Shown here: one piece after another, positions 23,044 through 33,600 of the stretch
Layout: every line of letters starts with the position of its first letter
How positions within the stretch are numbered: position 1 is the stretch's first letter
Assembly (NCBI GenBank): GCA_016098155.1
Contig: JAAAJB010000231.1
Coordinates: 7,604 to 51,581, forward strand
Length of the DNA: 43,978 nt
Source: Actinomortierella ambigua
Taxonomy: Eukaryota; Mortierellomycota; Mortierellomycetes; Mortierellales; Mortierellaceae
Reading direction: 5' to 3'
Position numbers and translations under genes: made by a program
The notes under the pieces: model-generated
Databases searched by the model: none
What the model was told of the DNA's origin: nothing
Seen by the model: the letters and a program-made list of their open reading frames with translations, nothing else

Positions 23044-23479
23044 TAGTGAGCAACCCTCAACACACACCATCATCACCATCACCTCACTCACACCCTTACC
23101 ATCCTCCCTACCTTTTTTCCTACACATTCATTTCCTCTCACACTTGTCCTATCTCCTATTTCTTACCCCTCCTCCCCCCTACCCAAAAATGGTCGTTTTT
23201 TTTGTAGCACGTCTGATCAATAAAACTCGGTGCTCTCTCACCATCCTCATCTTCAAGTTGTCTATCTCGCTCTCTGCATCATCACCATTGGCATCCTTAA
23301 GAGGAATCTCTTTCGTTTGTTATCCACCATGCATCAAAGCTCACATTGTTGACCCTCCTTTGACTCCCACATATTTTACTTGCTGGATCTGCAGAGTCAT
23401 AAAAATGATGACAACGACTGTGGTCTTGCATATGTGGGAACTTTGTTGTTGGAAATCATATCCCACCATGTATGTTTCC
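23044..23479. other. 3' UTR and spacer
   Basis: A CA/CT-rich start just after the stop codon and an AATAAAA-like element near 23219 suggest the 3' UTR of the SH3 gene. The rest is unassigned. Confidence 0.5.
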
Positions 23480-23830
23480 AAATAATTGGGACCAAGCTTG
23501 AGAGCGGAAGGAGGGGAGGGAGCGATGGAGCTTGTGCTTTGGAACCTCTGGTTGCGAGGATTACATGTAGATCTCTGCCCCGACAGCCTTCTTATCCGTT
23601 TTGTCCTCGTTGATGAGGATTGTCGTTGGATACTGGCTGCATGGTGAGCAAGAGCCATGGTAGCGCGGCTGTGTTGATTTGATACATGACGAGTGGTAGG
23701 GAGGAGGGGAAGCATGAAGCTTATGATTGTTGTGAGATTCCAGCGGTGCGCGTCAAACTTTTCCAGAAGCGCGAGAAGAAAAGCGCGGATCAATAAGAGC
23801 AGCAGGAAAGGAAGCATAGGAGGGGAAGTG
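23480..23830 (-). pseudogene. Decayed copy of the secreted-protein gene at 24431-25295
   Basis: On the minus strand this stretch matches the 5' half of the intact gene 1.5 kb to the right. The signal-peptide exon is recognisable (around 23790-23765), but its ATG is lost and its splice donor GT is changed to GA. In exon 2 the ATLALA and ILI(G)ED(K)TDK blocks are present but split by a one-base frameshift, and a stop follows the EIY motif after a further shift. A later NPRNQ block, better preserved in the third family member at 38.1 kb, can still be read in another frame. The 3' half is missing. A TATA-like element persists at 23861-23870. The copy is broken in at least four independent ways. 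It lies in the same orientation as the intact gene, as expected for tandem duplication. Confidence 0.78.
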
Positions 23831-24430
23831 CCTCAGCAGCTAGTACCTCCTTCACCCCTTCCTTTATGTAGGATGGTATGTCTGGGAAGTGCATCCTTAT
23901 TCTATATTGGGGGAAACCCCCACCCCTTGTTTTCGTGTGTGCGAAAATCCTCTCGCCACCAACACCAAAGCAGCAATGTTTGTATGCAGGTCCTGCTCCC
24001 ACCCTACCCCCCTGCTCCCAAAAAGGGGTGAGTAATCTCTCACGACTGAATATTTCGTCTCTTGAAAACGAGCTGTGGATAGCAGTTCGCGGCGAACACC
24101 ACGACAGTGTGGGAGAATAGAAAGAGTGGACTGATACTCTGAACAAGATAGATTCTCGTCTGTTTTGGATGTGAAAATGGGGAAACCCCAATTTATATCC
24201 CGGTTGGGTTCGCGAGAATGTCGAGTAAAAGCATAACAATGAGTGTGAAGAGAGCAGCATACTTTGTTACTTTTGTGGAAGACGAGTTTATTTAGCCGCA
24301 ATGGCCAAGGAAACAAGAGAATTCAGACCATCGTGCTAAGAGCTCTATGTCTGTTCCTACCTTCGCTCGAGAAAAAAGGGGGGTCACACCTATGTTGGGC
24401 TACGTAGCTCAGAAGGAGGGAGCATCGCCA

Positions 24431-25295
24431 TCAAAAGTCAAGGACAGATTGACGCCCGGTATCGGGGTGGAGCCACTGAGTCAAGACATCCTCTTCGGGG
24501 GAGGTGAAGTATACTTCAAACTCATGCGTGGTTGCCACTTCAAATCGCGCGAAAAGCTCATCAGCATGTGCAGTCATGTAATCAGTGTCGACCTCGATGT
24601 TCGCGATATTGAGGTAGGAGGTCTGCTCTGAAGGCAATGTCACCTTGCCGTCGCCGTCGACGTTGAGCTGGATAAACAGAGCGAACAGCTTGGCATCGAC
24701 GATTCCCAGTGGGTCCATATCGATGGCCACAACAGACAGGACCCAATACTTGGCTTGAGGGTGCTTGGTCGAGCTGGGAACGAGCTCACGCAGCGCTTTG
24801 GCAATGCTGACAGAACCAATGTCAGGATAGGCTTCTTTGATCGCTCGTTCAATTTGATTGAGATCGCTTGTCAGCCGAAGCACGATTTCGTCCTGTTGGC
24901 CAGCATGGAAGCCCGGAAGACGTCGAAACTGCCTCTCAAAACGTCCGAAGACCTTACTAGACTCTGTGGGGTCTAGTGCATATGGCTCGTAGCCTTGGAT
25001 CTTGGCGACTCCAGCGATGATCGACGCGGCGGCCGATTGATGGTTTTGGGGGTTCTTGTAGATCTCTGCGCCTTTGGCGTTCTTGTCCGTCTTGTCCTCG
25101 CCAATGAGGATGCCCTTGGACACGACTGCCTGCTGAGCAAGGGCCAGGGTAGCTGGTGTTGATAGAGACGAGCCGAGTAAGATGCATTAGATCCAAAGAC
25201 TCTTCATGATTGTTCTTTAATGTAGCCTATGAGACTCGAAAGGCATGCATGTTCTTACCAGAGGCGAGAAGGAGAAGTACTTTGGAGATGCGCAT
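24431..25295 (-). CDS. Small secreted protein of unknown function (family member 1, intact)
   Basis: Two exons, 25295-25259 (12 codons plus one base) and 25152-24431, give 252 residues. The N-terminus (MRISKVLLLL, then ASATLALA) is a signal peptide with likely cleavage before QQAVVSK. The mature protein of about 230 residues has alternating hydrophobic strand-like and helical segments, no Cys cluster and an acidic C-terminal half. It shares the xLIGEDxxDxxAxGxE block, a W-containing central strand (KYWVLSV) and a late hydrophobic strand with the gene at 38.1 kb. Size and layout vaguely recall Cyt-like/volvatoxin-like fungal cytolysins, a weak impression that needs a structure-based test. A TATA-like element lies about 85 bases upstream, suggesting an expressed gene. 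A decayed tandem copy lies downstream. Confidence 0.8.
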
Positions 25296-25376
25296 TGCGG
25301 GTAGAGGGTGGAAGAAAAGGAAGGTGTGGGGAGAGAGAGAGTGCAGCAGGAAAGAAGGAAGTACCTCAGCACCCTT

Positions 25377-25387
25377 CCTTTTATGTA
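25377..25387 (-). promoter_or_regulatory. TATA-like box of secreted gene 1
   Basis: TACATAAAAGG on the minus strand, about 82 bases before the ATG at 25295. The decayed copy keeps TACATAAAGG at the equivalent place. Confidence 0.6.
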
Positions 25388-27327
25388 TGCTCCAGCCTAG
25401 ACCAAAGAATGCGTCCTTACTCTGGTCGCCCTTGCAATATTCTCACAGTGGGAAAAAAAACCTCTTCACCACATTCGTGCTCGCTTTGCGTGTCATGCAG
25501 ATATGTGCACGTCGTCAACTTGAAGGCGCAGAAATGTTTACCTGCAGCCCCCCTCCATCCATCTCATCCCTTTTTCTCAAGAAGGCGTGATTTTATAGTG
25601 TGGTTGGGCGACTCGCTCAATTGGACCGTTTGTCCTTGAAATCGAGCCGAAGTTTTTGAAGATAGTTAGCACCTCACAGTGAATACCACGACGACGTGGG
25701 AGGATAGACATAGTGGGCTGATACAACTCGGGCTGATACTGCAAACGAATCGATACACGGAGTGGTGTACATGATGATAGTTTTTTCTATTTGGATGTAG
25801 CAAAGGGACATGCAAATGTGTATTCTGTTTGGGGTTCGTGAGAATATCGAGTAATCGTATTGATGGCGAGTCTCAAGTTATAGCAACGTGCCTTTGTCAT
25901 TTTTGAGAAAGATGCGTTTATTTAGTCTCAATGGCCCAGGAAAAAAGAGAAGCCAGGCGCTCGTGCTTGGAGCGAGTGCCATTTTTTTGGGGGGGGGGGC
26001 TTCTTTCGCGGTTCGTAACTTCGTTCGCGAACTTAGATCGTTTTGCTATATCGAGAGGAACATATCCACCTCGATCAACGATGGATTACAGTATTTTCAT
26101 CATAGTGGAAAAAAACCATCACCGTATGCTTGCTTGTTCTGCCTTCCCCTATTCTGTAGTCTCAACTCACTTTGTTCTTACTTCGCTCCCAGGCGCATGT
26201 TTTCTGGTTCCAAGACTCGTCTGGAAGTGGGTATGAAGGATCCAGTAATCTTGGGCGAGCTTTGGTCCCCACTAAAAGTAAACAAATAAATGAAGCTGAC
26301 TTTTACTTTTCAATACATCTGGTTCGATTCCATCCAAATTCAAATCGGTAGAGCCGCTTACTTGCCTCGCCCAACGCCACGGATGTGGATAGAGCAGGTT
26401 TGTTAGTATTGCATAGGTTGGTAACTCTAGACGAGCGCTAGAGGCTGGAGGGGCGGCCTGCGGATGGGGAGGTGGCAACTGATACTGGGTCGTGGCAATC
26501 TCGGCCATGCGACCTGCCACAACACCTTGATTGCACGAAGCCCATATCGTTTGTCCCGTAGCGCCTGCAACTCTAGAAGTGAGAAAGAAAAGAAGGGAAG
26601 GAAAACGGGAGGGGAGACGAGCCAACGGGACTCGTGGAGAGGTTGGGGTATGGGGCCTTTGCTCACCATAAAAGTGTGTGCGTGTGAGGCAGGTAAAGAA
26701 GTGCTTTTACATGAAGTTGCTGTTGGGGCATGAGCACAAGGATATCCATGTTGTCTACGTCTACGCGCGCGCATGACTTTGAGCCAAAGCCACAACATGT
26801 TCGGACATAAGGACCTCCAGTCAACTTTGTGACTGCCTCACCGTATTATTTCATGATGCAAAATCTGCGCCTCGACTGGCCACAGGCTGGGAGCGTCGTA
26901 TTTTTTTCTCAATTGACAAAGTCAGTTTTCTTGGTTATCAACAATGTGTCGATACATAAACGAACTATTTTTAAGTCAATAACCACCCAGTGATCCTTTA
27001 GCTGGAACAGCAAGGACCAAAAAAACCATCACACTGTCTTTGTGGTATCGAGATCAATCATTTCAGTGGTTATCATATACTGCCCTGCCTGTGCCAACTT
27101 TACATAGGAAAGAAAAATACAATGAATTTCAGTGGCGAGGGAGGCTCCCCAACATAGGATCGACTCTTCTCCCTTCTCTCGGTGGTAGTGCTGGCCGAAA
27201 GACGAAAGGAGAGGAGTGTGAATTCATACTTCGTAAAAATCAAGCTGCTGCGCTTATTATTGATAACGTCAAATTCCCTTTTTTGCGATCAACAAAACAA
27301 AATGTCGATATCATTTGAAAAAACGGC
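25388..27327. other. Intergenic region without a confident gene
   Basis: About 1.9 kb. The left part (to about 25950) is duplicated upstream flank. At 26272-26798 the minus strand carries overlapping open frames of about 100 codons with splice-like signals (GTGAGC at 26667, TTCTAG near 26575, GTAAGC near 26360), but no join keeps a frame that I recognise. A G11 run sits near 25989-25999. Confidence 0.45.
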
Positions 27328-27336
27328 TATAAAAGG
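27328..27336 (+). promoter_or_regulatory. TATA box of the RPB1 gene
   Basis: TATAAAAGG stands 371 bases before the ATG at 27699 and is followed by a long CT-rich leader. It is identical to the core box of the aldo-keto reductase gene. Confidence 0.7.
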
Positions 27337-27698
27337 GTGAGGGCTGTCTCCATTTCCATTTGCATCATCTTTGTCCTTCTTCTCTTTTTTTTTTTTTTCT
27401 TTTTGTTCTTTCTTGTGCTTTGATTGTTTTGGGGCGGATCCTTTGCATCAAAAGGAGGAACCATCAAGGAAAAAAACAAAGAAAGATCACTCGAGCTGCT
27501 CTGTCCATCAGAACCCTTCCCATCTTGCCTCTGAAAGAACCAACATCCCCATCCCTCTGCCCACCGCGTGTCCCCCCCCTCCCAGTTCCCCTTTGGTTTC
27601 GTAGAGAGTGTGCTCACTCTCTCTTTCTCCCCCTCACCCTTCTCCTCCACTCTCTTCCCTTTGTTTCAACAGCCAGCGACTGATTGCAATACTGCACC

Positions 27699-30600
27699 AT
27701 GAACGGACACAAGTTTGCCTATTCGTCTGCGCCTCTTCGGCGTGTCGACTGTGTCCAGTTTGGCATCCTGTCGCCGGAAGAAATCGTACGTTAGCCCCTC
27801 TCGCTTTCTTTCTTTCGCTCTCTCTTTCACTCTGACGCGCACACCTACCTCGGCCACAAGAGCACACACCACAACACCACCCTCTTTGCAGCATCTCCAT
27901 TCCGATCCACAGCCCCACCCTTCGCCTCGCCACCAAATGGATATCTTCTCGGTCATGTTTTTGACTGTCGACAATGCGCTCTTTGAAAAAAAAGGATGCG
28001 ATTCATTGGAGCCCATGCTCGCCTACTTTACTTACAATGACAAAGAGAATGGATGGATGTTGATCAGCTCTTTTGGGAGAGGGAGAGAGACAATGAGAGA
28101 CAGAGAGAAAGAGGGGATGAAGGAGTTCTTTCTTTCTTGTTACCTCTTCCTCTTGATGCGCTAACGATGCCTTTTCTCACCAACAGAAAAACATGTCGGT
28201 GGCCAAGATTGAGCATGCTGAGCTGGTGGATGAAGGCACCAAGCGGCCCAAGATTGGTGGTCTTCATGACCCTCGTATGGGCACTATCAACCGCAACTTC
28301 AAGTGCCAGACATGCTCAGAGGGCATGGCAGAGTGTCCAGGCCACTTTGGTCATATCGAGCTCGCCAAGCCCGTCTACCTCAATGGTGAGTTGTGCTGTT
28401 GTTGGAGTTAACAATAAGGTGGTAGAGAGAGAGAGAGAGAGAGGGGGGGGGGAGGGGCGCAACAAAACAGTAGAGAAAAGGGGACGAGATGTGGAAAAGT
28501 GATGAAAAGGAAAGAAAGAAGGAAAGCTGACCGAAATTGGCCTATTTTCCCGTACATGCCCCCCCCCTCCTCTCCCTCCAACCCAACCCCCTTTTGTTCT
28601 CCCGCCTCCCCTTGATTGATATTGACAGGTTTCCTGACAAAGGTGAAGAAGATCCTGGAGTGTGTGTGCTACTCCTGCTCCAAGCTCAAGGTGGATGATG
28701 TAAGTAGCCCGACCCCCCACGCCATGGACACCTTACCATGAATGGCATTCACCTGGGGACACCACCAGTTAACAATTATCCCACCTTTTCCTCACATCAG
28801 AGCAACAGCAAGTTCGCGCGTGCAAAGAGAATCAAGGACCCCAAGGTCCGCCTCAAGTACGTCTGGGAGCTGTGCAAGACCAAGATGGTCTGTGAGGGTG
28901 GTGATGAGATTGATGGCGAGATGGCCGAAGAGCCCGAGTACGACGAGGCCGGCAACCCTGTGCCCAAGAAGAAGTCGCATGGTGGGTGCGGACATCGTCA
29001 GCCCGTCTTCCGTAAGGAAGGTCTTGGCCTGAGCGTCAACTTTAAGTCCAATGCAAACGATGTAAGTGATATTCCTTCGTCAAGAGTAACAATACCCATC
29101 CTGAAAGGAAAAAAAAATACTTCTTTTTTTACGTTGTCCGTTTTTGTTACTAATACACTTTTTTTTTGTTACTCAATAGGACTCTCAACCTGAAGGAAAG
29201 AGGACATTGACGCCAAGTGATGCCTATCATATCCTGAAGCGCATCTCGGACGATGATGTGGCTGCCATGGGATTATCAGCCGAGTTTGCTCGTCCAGAAT
29301 GGATGATTATGACAGTGTTGCCAGTGCCACCACTGGCAGTGCGACCCAGTATTCAGATGGACGGCTCTAGCACAGGAGAGGATGACTTGACTCACAAACT
29401 GTTTGCCATTATCAAGACCAACGCTGACGTCTTCCGCTGCATGCAGGATGGAACACCAGCTCACTTGCTCCAACAGCATGAGAACCTGCTCCAGTATCAT
29501 GTTGCGACTTACATGGACAATGATATTGCTGGCCAGCCGGCCGCAGCACACAAGAACGGTCGACCTGTAAGTGCTGCGCTGTCGCACCTCCCTCGGGTAA
29601 AAAAAAATGCTGATAGACTCTAACTCCCGATTTCTATTTTTTCTCTTAAAAAAATTTAGCTCAAGTCGATTCGTGCTCGTCTGAAGGGAAAGGAAGGTCG
29701 ACTTCGTGGCAACTTGATGGGCAAGCGTGTGGATTTCTCGGCTCGTACGGTCATTACAGGAGACCCCAATCTGTCGATCGACGAGGTCGGTGTCCCTCGC
29801 AGCATTGCTCGGACCCTCACCTACCCTGAACTGGTCACACCATACAACATTGACAAACTGCAGGAGTTGGTACGCAATGGTCCTACAGAGCACCCTGGTG
29901 CCGTTTATGTCATTCGCGATGATGGCCAGCGTATCGATCTGCGGTGGAACAAGCGTGAGGTGCCTTTGCAGCTGGGTTGGAAGGTCGAGCGTCATATCAA
30001 CGATGGCGATGTAGTTATCTTCAACCGTCAGCCTTCGTTGCACAAGATGTCGATGATGGGACACAAAATCCGTGTCATGCCCTACTCGACCTTCCGTCTC
30101 AACCTGTCTGTCACCTCTCCATACAACGCCGATTTCGACGGTGATGAAATGAACTTGCACGTTCCTCAGTCGGTCGAGACACGCGCCGAGCTGACGGAGA
30201 TTTGCATGGTCCCCAAGCAGATTGTGTCGCCCCAGTCCAACAAGCCCGTCATGGGTATCGTGCAGGATACTCTGTGCGGTATTCGCAAGTTTACCAAGCG
30301 CGACTGCTTTCTGTCCAAGGAGCTGGTGATGAACTTGGTGATGTGGGTGCCTGGCTGGGAGGGTTTCCTGCCCACACCTGCTATCCTCAAGCCCAAGCCT
30401 TTGTGGACGGGCAAGCAGATCCTCAGCATGGTCATCCCCAAGGGCATCAACTGTATCACCTACCACTCGACACACCCCGATAACGAGGACACTGATATTT
30501 CGCCTGGTGACACCAAGGTCATTGTCGAGAACGGCGAGCTACTGGCTGGTATTGTCTGTAAGAAGACGGTCGGTACCTCTGGAGGCGGTTTGATCCACGT

Positions 30601-33600
30601 CATCATGAACCAGCACGGACCCGAGGTTGCCAAGACCTTCTTCAACGGCTGTCAAACGGTTGTCAACTACTGGCTGCTTCAGAACGGCTTCAGTATCGGT
30701 ATTGGTGACACGGTGGCCGATCGTGAGACCGTCATTAACATCACGTCGATTATCGGCAATGCCAAGGCCAACGTGGCGGAGCTTATTCTGCAAGCACAGC
30801 AAGACAAGTTGGAGTGCAAGCCTGGTATGACCCTGCGTGAGACGTTCGAGTCGAACGTGAACAAGGTCCTGAACACGGCTCGTGACGATGCCGGTAAGAT
30901 GGCCCAGCAGAGTTTGCGCGAGGACAACAACGTCAAGCAGATGGTCGTGGCTGGTTCCAAGGGTTCGTACATCAACGTCTCGCAGATGACGGCCTGTGTC
31001 GGTCAGCAGAACGTCGAGGGTAAGCGTATTCCCTTTGGTTTCAAGTATCGCACATTGCCGCACTTCACCAAGGACGATCACTCCCCCGAGAGTCGTGGCT
31101 TCGTCGAAAACTCTTATCTGCGTGGTTTGACACCGCAGGAGTTCTTCTTCCACGCCATGGGTGGTCGTGAGGGTCTGATCGATACGGCTGTCAAGACAGC
31201 CGAGACGGGCTATATCCAGCGTCGTCTGGTCAAGGCTCTGGAGGATGTCATGGTCAAGTACGACGGCACGGTTCGCAACTCTCTCGGTCACGTCATTCAG
31301 TTCTGTTATGGTGAAGATGGTATGGATGCCTGTCACGTCGAGAAGCAAAAGTTGGACTCTGTCAAGTTGTCACACACCGCCTTTGAGAAGAAGTATCGTG
31401 TCGACCTGACGGACAAGTCGCGAGGCTTTAAGCCTGGTTCGTTGGACTACAGTGTCATCAAGGCCATCGAGGAGGGTGACGCGGAGGCCTCGAAACGTGG
31501 CGAGCCCGATCTGCAGACACTTTTGGAGCAAGAGTTCCAGCAGCTTCAGGATGATCGTGATTTGCTTCGCAACTACATCTTCACGGAGGGCGAGGATGGC
31601 TGGCCTCTGCCGACCAACATCAAGCGTTACATCTGGAACTCCAAGCAGATGTTCCATGTGGATCACAAGCGCCCAAGTGATCTGGATCCGCGCCACATTC
31701 TGGACAGCATCCGGAATCTGGAGAAGCAGCTGTTTGTTGTGCGTGGTACGGACAGGATCTCGCAGGAGGCACAGGACAATGCCACTCTGTTGTTCCGCAT
31801 CCTGGTCCGCTCGACGCTGTCTGTCCGCCGTGTCATCGAGGAGTTCCATCTGACACGCGAAGCCTTTGACTGGGTCGTCGGTGAGATTGCGTCGCGATTC
31901 ACACATGCCATTGTGAACCCCGGTGAGATGGTCGGTACGGTGGCCGCGCAGTCGATTGGTGAGCCTGCCACACAGATGACGCTCAACACGTTCCATTATG
32001 CTGGTGTGTCTTCCAAGAACGTCACGCTCGGTGTGCCTCGTCTGAAGGAGATTATCAACGTTGCGACCAACATCAAGACGCCCTCGTTGACCGTTTACCT
32101 GTCGGCAGAATGCGCGCGCAACATTGAGCGTGCCAAGGAGGTCCAGGTCGCTCTCGAGTACACAAACTTGAAGAAGGTGACGCAGGCGACAGAGATTCAC
32201 TACGATCCGGATCCCGCCAACACGTTGATTGAGGAGGATCAAGACTTTGTGTCGGCCTACTATGCACTGGAAGACGACCCTGCGATCCACAACGTATCGC
32301 CGTGGTTGCTGCGTATTGAGCTGAGCCGTAGCATGATGCTCGACAAGAAGCTGAACATGACGGATGTGGCCAACAAGATCTCAGAGGACTTCCAGCGCGA
32401 TCTGATGTGCATTCACTCGGACGACAACGCCGAGAAGCTGATCATCCGTTGCCGCATCATCAATGAGGCACAGCAGGACAAGGAGATGGACGTCCAGGAA
32501 GAAGAGGATGTGTTCTTGAAGAAGATTGAGAACAGCTTGCTGACCTCAATCAGCCTTCGTGGTATTAAGAACATCTCGCGTGTGTACATGGTGGAGAACA
32601 AGGATAAGACGTACATCAAGTCGGATGGCACGTTTGGCAAGCACAAGGAGTGGTACCTCGAGACCAGTGGATCCAACCTGAAGACGGTCATGTGCGAGTT
32701 GGACGTGGACGCTTCGCGCACCTACTCGAACAACTGTGGTGAAGTTATGACGGTCCTCGGTATTGAGGCTGCCCGCCAGGCCTTGCTCAAGGAGTTGCGT
32801 GGTGTTATTGAGTTTGACGGTTCTTATGTCAACTACCGCCATCTGGCACTGCTTTGCGATGTCATGACGCACCGTGGCCATCTGATGGCCATTACCCGTC
32901 ATGGTATCAACCGTGCCGAGACGGGCGCTCTGATGCGCTGCTCGTTCGAGGAGACGGTTGAGATTCTGATGGAGGCCGCCGCCGTGGGAGAGCTTGATGA
33001 TTGTCGCGGTGTGGCTGAGAACATCATGTTGGGTCAGTTGGCTCCTTTGGGAACAGGCGAGTTTGACTTGCTGTTGGACGAAAAGATGTTGAGCACGGTC
33101 GTCGAGGGACCACGCCCGGGTATGATCGGTGCTCCTTCGGGCATGTTGGGTGCTGGCTCGGACATGGCTTCAGCGATGACGCCTTACGACGGACGCTCGC
33201 CCCAGTACGTCGATTTCTCGCACCCTGGATCGCCTATGGATGCTGTCTTCTCGCCCATGGGCAACTCGGGCTCCAGCTCTCCGATGGGTGCTGGTGCTTG
33301 GGGTGGCGGAGCCGCCAGTCCATTTGGCGCTACCAGCCCTGGATACTCCCCCTCGTCTCCAGGATACTCCCCATCCTCGCCCATGTATGCCACTAGCCCT
33401 GGTTACAGCCCCACCTCCCCGAGCTACTCGCCCACCTCTCCGTCGTACAGGTAAGAAGCATGGCTGACTTTGAGTAGGAGGGTTTGAAACCTTTTCCGTA
33501 ACCATCGCAGATATCTAACCCCCGGCCATATTTTTTTTCTTCTAGCCCTACGTCGCCTTCATACAGGTATTTGGCCAATCTCCTCGGGACATCCCAGAAA

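Larger units (their letters stand above)
23480..25950. repeat. Tandem segmental duplication, units about 23480-24320 and 24431-25950
   Basis: Beyond the genes, upstream flanks also match: CACCACGAC..GTGGGAG(A/G)ATAGA (24097-24120 versus 25685-25708), GGTTCG(C/T)GAGAAT(G/A)TCGAGTAA (near 24207 and 25831) and GTTTATTTAG(..)CAATGGCC (24285-24306 and 25916-25936). Offset is about 1.5-1.6 kb. Divergence is substantial, so the duplication is not recent. Confidence 0.75.

Noticed and set aside
29276..32290. Several minus-strand open frames of 270-400 codons
   Set aside because: Antisense to the conserved RPB1 exon; caused by its codon bias. No promoter or motif of their own.
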